This document shows positions 55,801-64,000 of a DNA stretch of 64,000 nt, piece after piece. The stretch lies in contig NC_061476.1 of NCBI RefSeq assembly GCF_022581195.2, positions 1,676,501 to 1,740,500 on the forward strand, given 5' to 3'. Position 1 is the stretch's first letter. The number at the start of each line of letters is the position of its first letter. Origin of the DNA: Helicoverpa zea (lineage: Eukaryota > Arthropoda > Insecta > Lepidoptera > Noctuidae). The notes beneath the pieces are model-generated. The model was not told the origin of the DNA, made no database searches, and saw only the letters and a list, made by a program, of their open reading frames with translations. The translations under genes were made by a program, and so were the position numbers.

Positions 55801-58151
55801 ACACGGACTTAAGTCTGAAATCGCCAAACCATCTTGAGCCTTGAACCCACGTTTCTTCTCTGTAGATATGAGAAGAGGCCTGTGCCCTAGTAGGAAAATG
55901 TGTAGTGTAGACGTATGAATCAAGGTCCGGTTTAAAAAGACGAAATTCCTTGAAATTACGCCTATTGTGAGGAGTTTTCTGACAGTGGAAATGATGAAGA
56001 TCCAAAAATAATAAGTCTTTCCTCATTACCTGGTGTGGAACTAGTAGAAGACTCATAATTATAAGTCCTAGTTCCCGACGTGATGGCTGGCAGTTCCCTC
56101 TCCTCTCGCTCGTAGTAGTACGAGCTGGACTCCGAAGCTTTAGGCACGGTGCGAGGAGGAATGGTGTACTCCTGGAAGTAGGGGGTAGTTTGGTTAGACT
56201 TGAATGAATGATAAATTTAGATGTAGAGGATTTTATAGGGGTCGTACTTAAGGAAGTATATAGGGATAATATGCATAAGAAAGTAATAATAGGGTGATAC
56301 ATAATGAAGTAAATAAGGGAGTTTACATAAAACGAATAAATAATAGCAACGTCACAAATAATATAGATAGTGGGCATTTTCACAGTGCCCTCTAAGTTAA
56401 ATCCACCACTGAACCGAAATACGAGTATATTAATGCAATCAAAAAATCGAAATCAAAATTCATTTATTCAAAGTAGGCTGAAAATCAGCGCTTTTTGAAC
56501 GTCCAATTTACAAAAGACAGCCCCCAAAACGCCTGCCCTTCACATAGACCAAATATACCTCTAGGTATGCATAGCAGTTAAAAATATGATATGCAACTAA
56601 ATATTTGCAAACTTTCTACTCACAAAACCTAACGATATAAGCTAAAATTATTTGGTCTACATAAAGACCGGAAATATAAACATTTCACCAGTTCTGCTAA
56701 ACTAAAGTTATTGATCCTTAGTTATTAGCAGCCAGTGAACAACGCATTCAGTCACAATGATGTCATTCTTGCAGTTAATGTTTATTGCCGTTTTATCGCT
56801 GTGTTTTACTCGAATGTATATTTAACTTAAAACTACCTTTTTAATGGCATCCCTTCTCATATAAGGAGATCAGACTTCGTAGGACATATTATAATGCACA
56901 ATCATTTGAGCAGACACAGGTGCACTCGCTGTTCCTTCTCTCACAACCCGATGGGAAGACAATCCGACACGACCGGAGAGAGATCACAAGCAGGACCGAC
57001 ATTAACGTGCTCTCCAATGCACGGGTGACTCAATCACCAACTTCCAGACTCCGGGCTGCTTTGTCCGATGAGTTTCTGGAGAGTTTCTAGAACCCACAAA
57101 GTGATTTCAGCCCGGGCACCGAACCCGAGACCTCGTGCTCAGCAGTCCGCTAGGTCTATTTTGAAGTCAATAGGGCCGGCCTTGTTTTTGGTGGGAAATC
57201 GTCTAATGACCCTTCCCGCTGTGGGTGCAGCATGAGAGAATATGCCAGTCTCTTACTAACTGAAGCCCAAAATTACCTACTGGATTCCTTAATTCAACAG
57301 TGAACTTGTGTCTCATGTAATGAAGGAGTGAATCTTACCTCAACAGTATGCAGGTCCTTTCTATCGTACTTCCCGGAGGGGTGTTTTTCCTCCTTGTACT
57401 CATAATGGTACTCCCGAGCCCCTCCACCGAGGCCACCAGTCCGGCCCAGCGAGTCCAGCTTACTGCCTTTCGGTATTAACTCCGACTTTATCATGTCTGA
57501 AATAAAAAGTAGGGAGGATATCAGTATACTTATTTTATAGACCTCGTGGACAGCTGTTACTCCACCGGGTTATACTGAAAGCGGACCCCAATATAGTTTG
57601 GAAAAGGCTAGGCAGATTATGTGAAGTAACAGCCGAATAAGCCTATCATAGGTTAAGCAACGATGGCTGCAGTCTTTCACTGGATGGGTGACCTACTTCT
57701 AACGAATCTCTTCATATGTATTTAAATGTGCTTCCCAGCTTTATTTGTTTGTACATCTTTGGCAGTCATTATCATAGAAGCTAGAAAGTCTGACAACCAG
57801 TCTTACCAAGAGGTATCTAGTTGCTCCGGGTATATCTGGGTTAAAGAGGTCAGATAGTCAGTCGTTTCATGTAAAACTCTGGTAATCTCTGCACCTAATT
57901 AGGCTGGTAGCTGCCTCCAATACAGCTAGGAAAAGGCTAGACAGATGATGATTCTATCTGCATCTGATTAGACTGCAAGCCGACTCCAACACAGTTGGGA
58001 AAAGGCTATTCAGATGTTTGATTAGAAGGAAGTAATAATTAAATAAGTCTAAGTGGTGTATCTTACCGAATTGCTCATCTGTATACGGTATGTTACCGCT
58101 GCTGGAATACTCTTTGTATTCCTTGTGTTTGCTGTACGACTTGGTCGCCAT
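49694..58151 (-). CDS. Unidentified LD-motif protein with C-terminal CaaX box (whole gene span, 13 coding exons)
   Basis: Thirteen exons on the minus strand join in one frame of 596 codons plus TAA: 58151-58067, 57496-57339, 56171-56030, 55598-55485, 55105-55054, 54735-54584, 54131-54034, 52820-52669, 52173-52058, 51673-51585, 51203-50964, 50542-50303, 49846-49694. Every donor is GT and every acceptor AG, with phases agreeing throughout. The protein is mostly low-complexity, rich in Tyr, Ser, Thr, Pro, Lys and Glu. It has two LD-type motifs (LDSLLDDL at 149-156 and LDDLLADF at 456-463), Cys/His clusters at 256-260 and 336-343, and ends CLPLCCAMPCVIM. LD motifs bind focal-adhesion and actin-linked partners. 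CVIM is a CaaX box, and the extra cysteines could be palmitoylated. I infer a membrane-anchored cytoskeletal or adhesion scaffold. I cannot name an orthologue, and no LIM domain is present. Confidence 0.88.
50303..50542 (-). CDS. CaaX-box gene, coding exon 12
   Basis: RFPTQPDGVTRRNIHVTHES, a DVRDTRDSAPSPPAKAPLV stretch, and AVYYPPGHTPFQKKEGGGYQ to ASS (residues 467-546). Acceptor CTCCACAG, donor GTAAGT, phases 0. Confidence 0.9.
50676..50935 (+). mobile_element. SINE-like repeat copy with middle linker
   Basis: It begins with GCCGTGTTTCGAAAGGCACG and ATAAATTGGTGGGTCCCGG, the linker that follows the 5S-like head in the copy at 61,650. It then carries the complete tail (ATGGGTAGTCAGAAGCCAGT, CTAACCAAGGGGTATTGGG, ACTGGAAGCCGACCCCAATG). 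The 5S-like head is truncated. It lies in an intron of the CaaX-box gene, antisense to it. Confidence 0.7.
50964..51203 (-). CDS. CaaX-box gene, coding exon 11 (second LD motif)
   Basis: GPTTYKFSETSYSSHNTTQR leads into a Ser/Pro/His-rich stretch (PSPGPHPVSPPHVTVLHPAN), then a QQPPKKLDDLLADFPEA ending. LDDLLADF is the second LD-type motif (residues 456-463). At 80 codons it is one of the two longest exons. Acceptor TCCACAG, donor GTAAGT. Confidence 0.9.
51585..51673 (-). CDS. CaaX-box gene, coding exon 10
   Basis: DRTNERMVYPAPANETKVIP, then AEPHNGHGPY (residues 357-386), entered in phase 1 after GTTTCAG and left in phase 0 at GTAAGT. No motif beyond the protein's general composition. Confidence 0.85.
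52058..52173 (-). CDS. CaaX-box gene, coding exon 9 (second Cys/His cluster)
   Basis: TTTASPAPLTGLAPPGAGCC, then AHCSHCNTIREYRTVTTTD. C336, C337, C340 and C343, with H339 and H342, form the denser of the two clusters. Paired with CSHCH of exon 7 it could make one metal site across the sequence between them. Acceptor TTTCCAG, donor GTAAGT. Confidence 0.88.
52425..52530 (+). mobile_element. Degenerate SINE-like repeat fragment
   Basis: TAGTCAGAAGCCAGAAACAC, CGAGTAACTGGGTTGAGAAG and TAAAACACTAGTTAAAGTAG follow the family order with many changes. Confidence 0.5.
52669..52820 (-). CDS. CaaX-box gene, coding exon 8
   Basis: LTRGGTPMNKVTTTVKTYTY, then EVPADQDPASVPIPVHAEQH and TYHSSEHNRT (residues 268-317). 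The alternating Thr/Lys/Tyr character suggests an extended chain. Acceptor CCAACAG, donor GTGAGT, leaving in phase 2. Confidence 0.87.
53560..53785 (-). mobile_element. tRNA-like SINE copy, minus orientation
   Basis: The plus strand shows AACTTCCAAACTCTATGAAA, CACCCACAAAGCGATTTCAG, CCCGGGAATCGAATCGAACC and CGAGGCACAGCAGCC. On the minus strand the GGTTCGATTCGATTCCCGGG region resembles a tRNA B box (with a short duplication of TCGAT). The copy at 56,935-57,175 has the same order. Confidence 0.55.
54034..54131 (-). CDS. CaaX-box gene, coding exon 7 (first Cys/His cluster)
   Basis: ESRVVPSQISPAVPQVVPPT is followed by VCSHCHQPPNTGT. C256, H258, C259 and H260 form a compact CxHCH group that alone is too small for a normal zinc finger. 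Acceptor CTCCTCAG, donor GTAAGT. Confidence 0.88.
54584..54735 (-). CDS. CaaX-box gene, coding exon 6
   Basis: GTPAKAPSSGYSTLKREERV, then ETSSWGSSPPPPPTVTRAAE and LRQEVYREEKH (residues 184-234). The five-proline run could bind SH3, WW or EVH1 partners. Acceptor CCCCCAG, donor GTGAGG. Confidence 0.88.
55054..55105 (-). CDS. CaaX-box gene, coding exon 5 (short)
   Basis: NGYTSDTAESTSFDYRR (residues 167-183), entered in phase 1 after ATTACAG and left in phase 2 at GTAAGT. At 52 bp it is the shortest exon. It is placed by splice sites and phase agreement with both neighbours. Confidence 0.8.
55485..55598 (-). CDS. CaaX-box gene, coding exon 4 (first LD motif)
   Basis: GYSKVKSSKVTKDLTQNVEE is followed by LDSLLDDLQKDQERQLYK. 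LDSLLDDL fits the paxillin LD consensus LDxLLxxL exactly and sits in a predicted amphipathic helix. Acceptor CTTCCAG, donor GTAAGA, phase 1 at both ends. Confidence 0.9.
55760..55915 (+). mobile_element. RTE-like retroposon 3' tail
   Basis: CCAATGGCTGAATAAATGG, AAAACATCTCGAGAAAACAC, AAGTCTGAAATCGCCAAACC and GAAGAGGCCTGTGCCC are in the same order as at 14,895-15,040. It lies in an intron of the CaaX-box gene, near the exon at 56,030. Confidence 0.5.
56030..56171 (-). CDS. CaaX-box gene, coding exon 3
   Basis: EYTIPPRTVPKASESSSYYY, then EREERELPAITSGTRTYNYE and SSTSSTP (residues 82-128). Acceptor CTTCCAG, donor GTAATG, ending in phase 1. Clustered Tyr and Ser residues make phosphorylation plausible. 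Confidence 0.88.
56935..57175 (-). mobile_element. tRNA-like SINE copy, minus orientation
   Basis: Blocks CACAACCCGATGGGAAGACA, CCAACTTCCAGACTCCGGGC, CACAAAGTGATTTCAGCCCG and GCACCGAACCCGAGACCTCG match the copy at 53,560. The minus strand reads CTCGGGTTCGGTGCC, a B-box-like word. A fragment of its far end (GGCAATCTGACACTGGAGAG) also occurs near 32,396. Confidence 0.55.
57186..57275 (-). mobile_element. R1-like 3' UTR remnant
   Basis: AAATCGTCTAATGACCCTTC, CCGCTGTGGGTGCAGCATGA and GAATATGCCAGTCTCTTACT match, with changes, the 3' UTR at 19,570-19,635 and 8,715-8,775. It is the oldest of the three copies of this R1-like family here. Confidence 0.6.
57339..57496 (-). CDS. CaaX-box gene, coding exon 2
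   Basis: DMIKSELIPKGSKLDSLGRT is followed by a Gly-rich turn, REYHYEYKEEKHPSGKYDRK and DLHTVE (residues 29-81). Acceptor TTTCAG, donor GTAAGA. The Tyr/Glu/Lys-rich character continues from exon 1. Confidence 0.88.
57645..58018 (+). mobile_element. SINE with 5S-rRNA-like head and full tail
   Basis: The head has ATAGGTTAAGCAACGATGGC and ACTGGATGGGTGACCTACTT, matching the internal region of 5S rRNA (TTAAGCAGCGT... and TTGGATGGGTGACC). The middle contains TACATCTTTGGCAGTCATTA. The tail has GTCTGACAACCAGTCTTACC, AAAGAGGTCAGATAGTCAGT and AGCTAGGAAAAGGCTAGACA, then GATGATGAT at about 57,943-57,951. A second tail fragment (57,952-58,018) follows directly. Another tail piece lies at 57,567-57,620. 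Confidence 0.65.
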
Positions 58152-58170
58152 GGTCGCTGTTCTATGCTAT
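58067..58170 (-). CDS. CaaX-box gene, first coding exon
   Basis: The ATG at 58,151-58,149 starts MATKSYSKHKEYKEYSSSGN, then IPYTDEQF, and the coding part ends in phase 1 at 58,067 before GTAAGA. GTTGTTACAG stands just ahead of 58,170, so 58,152-58,170 is 5' UTR and a non-coding first exon lies further upstream. GCGACC just before the ATG is an acceptable initiation context. Confidence 0.88.
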
Positions 58171-60009
58171 CTGTAACAACAGAAATACACAATTAAATAT
58201 AAAGATAAACCCCATGTACTTTTTTACTTATTAATTTGACGCTTTGAAGTTTTTAAGAATGTATAAAGAAAGAAAACAAAATTGCGCAAACGCATGATAC
58301 CTATCGTATGACTTACTTCAGGATGGCAAAGTTATTTGATGAGCATTGTCATTTTGCGTAAGTATAGCCTTTTCATTCTGTAGACAAATCAGTCATAAGA
58401 CCTTTTTGACTGATACAGGTACAGTCCAGGCATTTACCATTTTAGTATCAAGTATTTAGATCACATCAACTTCATTGAAATAGGCATCAGTGGCCAAGAT
58501 AACACACAATTTGCATTATTTCAAGGCAAAACCTAGTGTTATAAATTGCAATTATCCAAGCCTTGATTACAATAAACATTATTTATTTATGACTATCTCT
58601 TTCATTATACAATCGTGTAAGGAAATAGAATATACAAAAACAACCCCATATATATGTTTCTTAGAGAACCAAACTTAAATGGTAATCATGTATTTTATTC
58701 TTATTAATCTAGACGAAAATGGATAAATATCAAAATTGTAAACAAGTTTGTGTTTGAGTATTAATAAGACAAGCTTCAATTTTTATGTACGCCAATATGC
58801 ATACGGCACAAAATGGTTTGCTGTGGATTGCTATAACCGATCAACCGATTAGAGATGAAAATCTGACATAATTTGTATGAACCTCATGTTAAATATCAAT
58901 CTGTAATCGAAAAAACGTGGTAAAATGGTTATTGTAATCCGCAGTTAATAATAATAATCGAGTTAGATTACATTTATAAGGGAGGAGGTAAGTACCTAAA
59001 TTTATAAATTATTGCGTTTTTTTTCCATGAAATAGCAACCAGATCTCCATTTCAAAAGACATCTTTCCATTTTACCCTAACCGACCTTCAAAAAAGAGGC
59101 TCCTACTTAACACATTATCTACCTAGCTTGTCTAATCCATACTCCACGGTCCCACAGGTCGCCATATTAGGTAGTGAAACGTAATCCAGTCGCCACAGGT
59201 GCGTGGGCGCAGTGCCTTTCATTTCTCAAATATCAAACGTCTGTCTAGTCTGATTGATGGTAACTCTGGGGCAAGGAGTTAGTAGAACATGCTAGTACTT
59301 AATGAGAATTTCTAGAAAGGTAGGTAAAGCAGGAGTTGGAATAAAGGTTTTCACTGTTTCGTAGGTGCTGGTTCGAATCTCCGGTCATGTAAAGGATAAG
59401 GTCGAAGTCTAAAACCGCCTATCTATATCTATACTGATACAATACAGAGAAACTTTTTTTTTGTCTGTTTGTACTTTAAAGGCTAGGAAACAACTGAACT
59501 AATTAAAAAAAAATCACGCTGGGAAGCTTCACTATCCTTGAGTTACTCAAAGCTTGATTTTATCCGGGACGAACAACTAGACTAGACGGGTAACACAGCT
59601 AGAAAGTCAAGCAACTCATTTCAACGATGGGATAGGGTAAGGTTGTAAGGTAATAATAAGTTGAGAGTTCAAATCCCACCCCTGGTAATTCTTTTTGTAA
59701 ATAATAGCTGTCTTAATTTGTGTTATCAAACACGTTAGTAGATATAAATAACAAATATTTCAAATAACAGCACAAATTATATCTTTCCTAATATGTATAG
59801 GTGTTTCTATGTGTGCATATCAGTTGCACAGTTGTTGCAGCTGTCTACCAAATCAGGTATTGTGTTGATTATGTCAGGGTTCGTAAATGTCAACTGGTTT
59901 TGTTACTCGTAACATGTGAAGGTCTTTTAGATTGGAGTATATTCTGTATATTCTAGTACTTATGTACACCTTTGAAAAAATGAATTGTGTTGCCTACCTT
60001 TGTTACCTA

Positions 60010-60150
60010 CTTAATTGACGCAAAGGTCACAGTCGGACTGCCGAACAGATAGTCCCGGGTTCGATTCCCGGTACGGTCAACATTTGTGTGATGTGATGAG
60101 CATGTTTGTTGGATGTGGTCTGGGTGGTTGTATGGGTGTTTATTAATATA
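60010..60150 (+). mobile_element. tRNA-derived SINE-like repeat
   Basis: GACTGCCGAACAGATAGTCC, CGGGTTCGATTCCCGGTACG and GTCAACATTTGTGTGATGTG, followed by GGTCTGGGTGGTTGTATGGG. The central GGTTCGATTCCCGG is a perfect B box. The rest is unlike a complete tRNA (no matching acceptor stem seen), so it is a SINE head rather than a gene. Confidence 0.55.
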
Positions 60151-60962
60151 ATAATTATGAAGGAAATATAGTTTTGTTTTTATTTTTTTTTCTTTCTTTC
60201 AGATATTTGTACATATTGATACTGTTTTACAATAAATAGAAGTACAAAAAACATTTATTAGAATTCTTCATGGCCATTGGTTTGATATTTTTGATAGCTA
60301 ACGTCATAACTCGAAAATAGTCAGCCGATTAACTTTAATCTCTTCTTTCATAGCAATTATTTGACAAAAATAATGTTTAGTTTGACATTCGATATAACTA
60401 TAAGTATTAAGATTGTTTGGTTTACCCTCGACTTTAAATAATTCTCACCGTCAATATAATTATGTCAAGTCGCGAGTTCGGATCTCAGCAAAAGCAATCC
60501 TTTTTGTAGTTTTATTTTTATTAAAAAAAAACTGTTCATCTTTCATTCTAACCATAAATACGTGGTAAAAGTTCTTGGCAGTTTTTTATTTATTATTAAA
60601 ACACAAACGAAAAATTAATAAAACAATTTATTAAGATTTTCTATTTTTTACTTTGTAAGGATCCTAAATCGCGCAAGCAAAGTTTGCACACCCGTTTGCT
60701 TATAAGCGTTAACCGAACCATTGAACGTCGGGGGGTCAGCTGCCTCGAGGTAAGCCAGGACTCGTCAACCTGGTCTGAATTGACGGTCATTCAGATGTAC
60801 CAATCTCATCCGTTGGTAATAAGATCTCCAAACTAATATCACAGTCTAATATTGTGAATGAGAAATAAGTCCAAATAAGTAAAACATACCCAAACGCACC
60901 TACGAGGAGAGCAACAAGATCTGTCAGGTCAACTCGACCCCCTTTTTATGCATTTTTTCAAA

Positions 60963-61405
60963 TCCTTTTTTAAGGCGGCCAACTTTCCGAAAACTGAATG
61001 CGGGACTTAACCTTTCGTGAAAAGGGGGGGGGGGGGTGCATTGAAAAATGATCGGACGGAACTGATAAAATAAAAACCGTAAGCAAAAAGCTATAATTTA
61101 ACCTATCAATATCGTGTCACTGCGTGTACTAATGTCTTATTTTCAAAATCATTAGGCCACGAGTTCAGTAGAAATATAGAGAACGAGATTATATAAGTAA
61201 TCTGTGTTCCTGCACTGTTGAGCGTGTGCGCAGGTGGGTGTTGTGTAATGTGTAGAAGCGTGGTAGAAAAATAGGGATGCGGGACATGCGGGACGTATAC
61301 AACGTTTTGCGGGACTATTTTACTAATAATTTCAAAACGGGATTTCGTCAAGCATTGCGGGACGGTCCCGCAGAATGCGGGACGGTTGGCCGCCTTATCC
61401 TTTTT
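60963..61405. mobile_element. hAT-like MITE, 427 bp, with perfect 8-bp target duplication
   Basis: TCCTTTTT stands at 60,963-60,970 and 61,398-61,405. Between them the ends TAAGGCGGCCAAC and GTTGGCCGCCTTA are exact inverse copies, and GCGGGAC words recur just inside both ends. A G-run (14 or so G's) lies near 61,023. The minus-strand frame at 61,106-61,450 crosses the element's right boundary and is not a gene. Confidence 0.8.
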
Positions 61406-61649
61406 GAGTGTAATGGTGGAGTGAAATTGTGTCACGGTTGTCAAATGCACGGGAGAATTTCACACAAATACAAAAATATAATGACGACTGTCACTGATTA
61501 ACTGCCAAAAATGGAAGTATTTTTGCAAAAAGCTATACGAGGGAATGTAGTCAATAGACATTTTTTTTTGTCTATCAGTATATTCTAAAACTATTTATTT
61601 TTAGTAAAAACCCAAGTAGGTAAAAGCCGCGCGGATCGATCCATGATCG

Positions 61650-61915
61650 ATCGGGCATAAGGTTAAGCAACGCTCGGCGCGGTCGGTCCGTGGATGGGTG
61701 ACCATTCTGCCATACCGAGTTCTTCCGTGTTTCTGAAGGCACGATAAATTTGATTAAAAGGGCAAACATTTGAACATGTTTGCCAGTCCTTATGGGTAGT
61801 CAGAAGCTTTAAAAAATCTACCAGTAAAATCTTACTAAGGAGCGTCAAATTGCCTGGTTAACTGGGCTGAGGCGGTTACTGGCACTTAGTTACCATTCGG
61901 CTAGGCAGATGATTC
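61650..61915 (+). mobile_element. SINE with 5S-rRNA-like head, linker and tail
   Basis: The head reads AAGGTTAAGCAACGCTCGGC, then GCGGTCGGTCCGTGGATGGG and TGACC, close to the 5S rRNA internal control region. The linker follows (CCGAGTTCTTCCGTGTTTCT, GAAGGCACGATAAATT), then the tail (TGCCAGTCCTTATGGGTAGT, TTGCCTGGTTAACTGGGCTG). This copy shows head, linker and tail joined in order. Confidence 0.7.
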
Positions 61916-62809
61916 AGGTTATAGTTCAGAACAATATTAAGTTGTAGTCTTTGTAGAAAAATAAATGAATATTTAATATTCTATCTTCGTATCGACATTA
62001 GTGTCATAGTGTTACCTACAAGTGTCATACCACGCATGCATTGCATATTTAATGCATATCGTTGCATATTAACATTCAAGATGGTCCAAGGATTGGCAAA
62101 GTGTTCCGGTGTCCTTATAAGTTTTTTATTTAGTTACTTATCTATGAAACTGTGAAAATATAGTGCTCCCTTTTTTTATTCGGGCTTCGTAAAATGTAAG
62201 CGCTAAATATTTTGAAAAAATAATGTAGGTAGGTAGGTACACCTAGGATTGTTGGTGTGTTGAGCTGAACATAATAAGATTTAGACAAATTGAAAACCTT
62301 ATTTTTTAAGTCGGTTAAAAATCACTTGAAGGAAAGTAATAATTTTTATTTATTTTTTTTTTTTTTTATTTATTTATAGTTAATTAAAACGGTGCAACAC
62401 CAATTACAATATGTGATTGAAAGTAAGTAAAATCATGAACAACTAGTCTTTATTGCTTCATTCTTCCGTGCTTTTCAACGTAAATAATAGTCTGTCAATG
62501 ATGATCGCCTTAAAGGGATGCAACTCATCGCCTAGTCATAGCTCTTAGTAATGAGATGACAAACATACTAACAGCTTGTAATATTGGTCGTGATCTCACA
62601 CCTTTTATAGGGTTCGAATTAATTTTATAGTTATGAACATTATTAATTTTATGTTTTGAACATCATCCTTAATTCTAGCTATGACCGAAAAATATGGATA
62701 CAACTATTATGATTGTGTCGATGCAGTGCCGATGCAGTGCAATTAAATGAATAAAAAGTTTTTTTTACTTCCCGCATCTGGATAAAAAGAACCCATATTA
62801 TTATGTTAT

Positions 62810-63028
62810 GAGCAGATGGCCGATGGGGTCGAAAAGTACCTACTGGAGTGGAGACCACGGACTTGCAAGCGCAGCGTAGGACGTCCAACAAACAAGGTGG
62901 ACAGACGACCTTAAATTATAAAGGTCGCCGGAAGACGCTGGATGCAGGTGTCTGTCTGTGGAGATCTAAGGGGGAGGCCTATGTTCAGCAGTGGACATCC
63001 TATGGCTGAGATGATGATGATGATATGT
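62810..63028 (+). pseudogene. Decayed C-terminal end of an RTE-like endonuclease-reverse transcriptase
   Basis: Across shifted frames the plus strand still gives LEWRPRTCKRSVGRP, TRWTDDL and VAGRRWMQ, the usual C-terminal landmarks of lepidopteran RTE-type polyproteins. It ends in GGGGAGGCCTATGTTCAGCA and then GATGATGATGATGATAT, the typical 3' tail. At least one frameshift and an in-frame stop break it, so it is a relic. Confidence 0.7.
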
Positions 63029-64000
63029 TATTCTGATGGGTACCTAAGCTATACCTATTACTGCCCAGTTTCGTCAAGAAAATATTTTCATTAAGAAGCT
63101 TGAAGATATAACAAACATTCACACTAACTAACTTTGCTTTTTAAATAGTGTGATTTCCCAGAGAATGGAAACAAAATCGCTTCAAACTGCAAGTATGTAC
63201 TAAAATCAGGTACCCACATACAAATTACCAAGTTTCTTAGATTTTCTATTTTTAAATTCCGAACACATCGCTGTCCAAATATTGACATGCGCACAGGCAT
63301 CCGATGAACTCATGTCAGTCAATTTTTCACACTTCAAAACCACTAAAATACATAATTAAACGCTGCTAAGGGGAAACAGACTTTATGTAGTTGTTTTTAA
63401 GGGTTGTATTTCTGTAATTCTGTAAGTAAATGGCATTGTTTACAGGTCTAGTCTAAACATTGGGTACTAAAATACCCGCGTAAGGGGCTCCACACATCAA
63501 AAGGGTTTTAACAGTTAAACACTCGGTCGGTTTTGCCCTAATTTCACTTAATTATCTGCGCACAACGTTAATCGGTTAATTGGAATTAAAATAGATGGGC
63601 CTGGTTATTTTGAGAAAGAGAATGAATAGTAAATTCATCTGGACTAATTTTGTTCAGTGATTAATGTTCTACAACCTTTTGAAATCTTTTTGTTAAATTC
63701 CAGTAGCTGGTCTGAATTCGTTGACGTTTTTCGGCTAATCCACGACACTTAATTTGATAAGATTTGAGCAAACAAAGGATGATACTGGGGTTAATGACAT
63801 TATTAACCACTTTTATCTAGGTGCAAAAGTTATTTACACACGCACATTGGCTTATAAGATTCACCTCAATATACCTACTTCCGGGGACACTGCCTTCTCA
63901 ACTACCACTAGGTATATTTTTGTTTATTTATTTAAAAAAAAAGTTTCTTGCTTTGCCCTAACGACCTTAAATAAAGTAGGTATATTATGCTTTCTTGGAT
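63029..64000. other. No gene recognised
   Basis: AT-rich DNA without a recognisable repeat or coding exon. Confidence 0.4.

Larger units (their letters stand above)
58171..61649. other. Upstream region of the CaaX-box gene: non-coding exon(s) and repeats
   Basis: The splice acceptor at 58,170 implies at least one non-coding exon in this direction, but its position is not evident. The stretch contains several tRNA B-box-like words (GGTTCGAATCTCCGG near 59,371, GAGTTCAAATCCCACC near 59,665, GGTTCGATTCCCGG near 60,058), a CCGCGG-type repeat (59,440-59,610) and the MITE at 60,963. No coding exon was recognised. Confidence 0.5.

Noticed and set aside
60036..60080. A possible tRNA gene (perfect B box)
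   Set aside because: No complementary acceptor stem or anticodon arm could be folded around it, so a tRNA-derived SINE head is more likely.
61106..61450. A 114-codon minus-strand frame
   Set aside because: It crosses the right boundary of the hAT-like MITE and its target duplication, so it cannot predate the insertion as a gene.
61660..61712. A 5S rRNA gene
   Set aside because: Only the internal region is recognisable, the ends are not, and it is fused to the SINE linker and tail.

Overview
This is a eukaryotic nuclear window, most likely from a moth or butterfly. The DNA is AT-rich. Genes are split by GT-AG introns. The repeats include an R1-type non-LTR retrotransposon with a long target-site duplication, decayed RTE-like tails ending in GATGATGAT, many copies of one short retroposon, and the dispersed motif CCGCGGTTTCACCCGCGTCCC, which is familiar from lepidopteran genomes. 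Nothing bacterial is present: no operons, CRISPR arrays or phage genes. All gene models were built by eye from splice signals, frame continuity and protein patterns.

Layout. Positions 1 to about 24,900 hold repeats and unique non-coding DNA with no convincing complete gene. The best item there is a 5'-truncated R1-like retrotransposon (19,537-20,411, minus strand) with a perfect 17-bp target duplication. A possible first coding exon of an unidentified minus-strand gene lies at about 24,965-25,100. On the plus strand, 26,573-42,846 is a complete ten-exon gene for Mediator subunit MED26. All exon phases agree (660 codons plus stop), with a TFIIS N-terminal-type domain at the start and the family C-terminus at the end. 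Its third intron carries, on the same strand, a second gene with its own introns (34,956-37,908): a DDE-transposase-like protein with a cysteine-rich N-terminus and a C-terminal SWIM-type zinc motif. Its frame breaks at a run of eight A's, where a stop and a start overlap.

Between the two host genes (about 44-48.7 kb) lie an intact MITE, a GC-rich retroposon-like block, and a stack of terminal-inverted-repeat elements that reads best as three nested insertions (46,142-48,674), each with its own target duplication. Inside the stack is a recurring 20-bp mirror-symmetric motif, GCGCGAGCGAAGCGAGCGCG.

The second host gene runs on the minus strand from 58,151 to 49,694 (thirteen coding exons, 596 codons plus stop). 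It is a low-complexity, Tyr/Ser/Pro-rich protein with two paxillin-like LD motifs, two small Cys/His clusters and a cysteine-rich C-terminus ending in a CaaX box (CVIM). I could not name it. MED26 and this gene are convergent, with their 3' ends separated by the transposon-rich block. The most common repeat, with at least twelve recognisable pieces on both strands, joins in two copies to a head resembling the internal promoter region of 5S rRNA, so it looks like a 5S-derived SINE.
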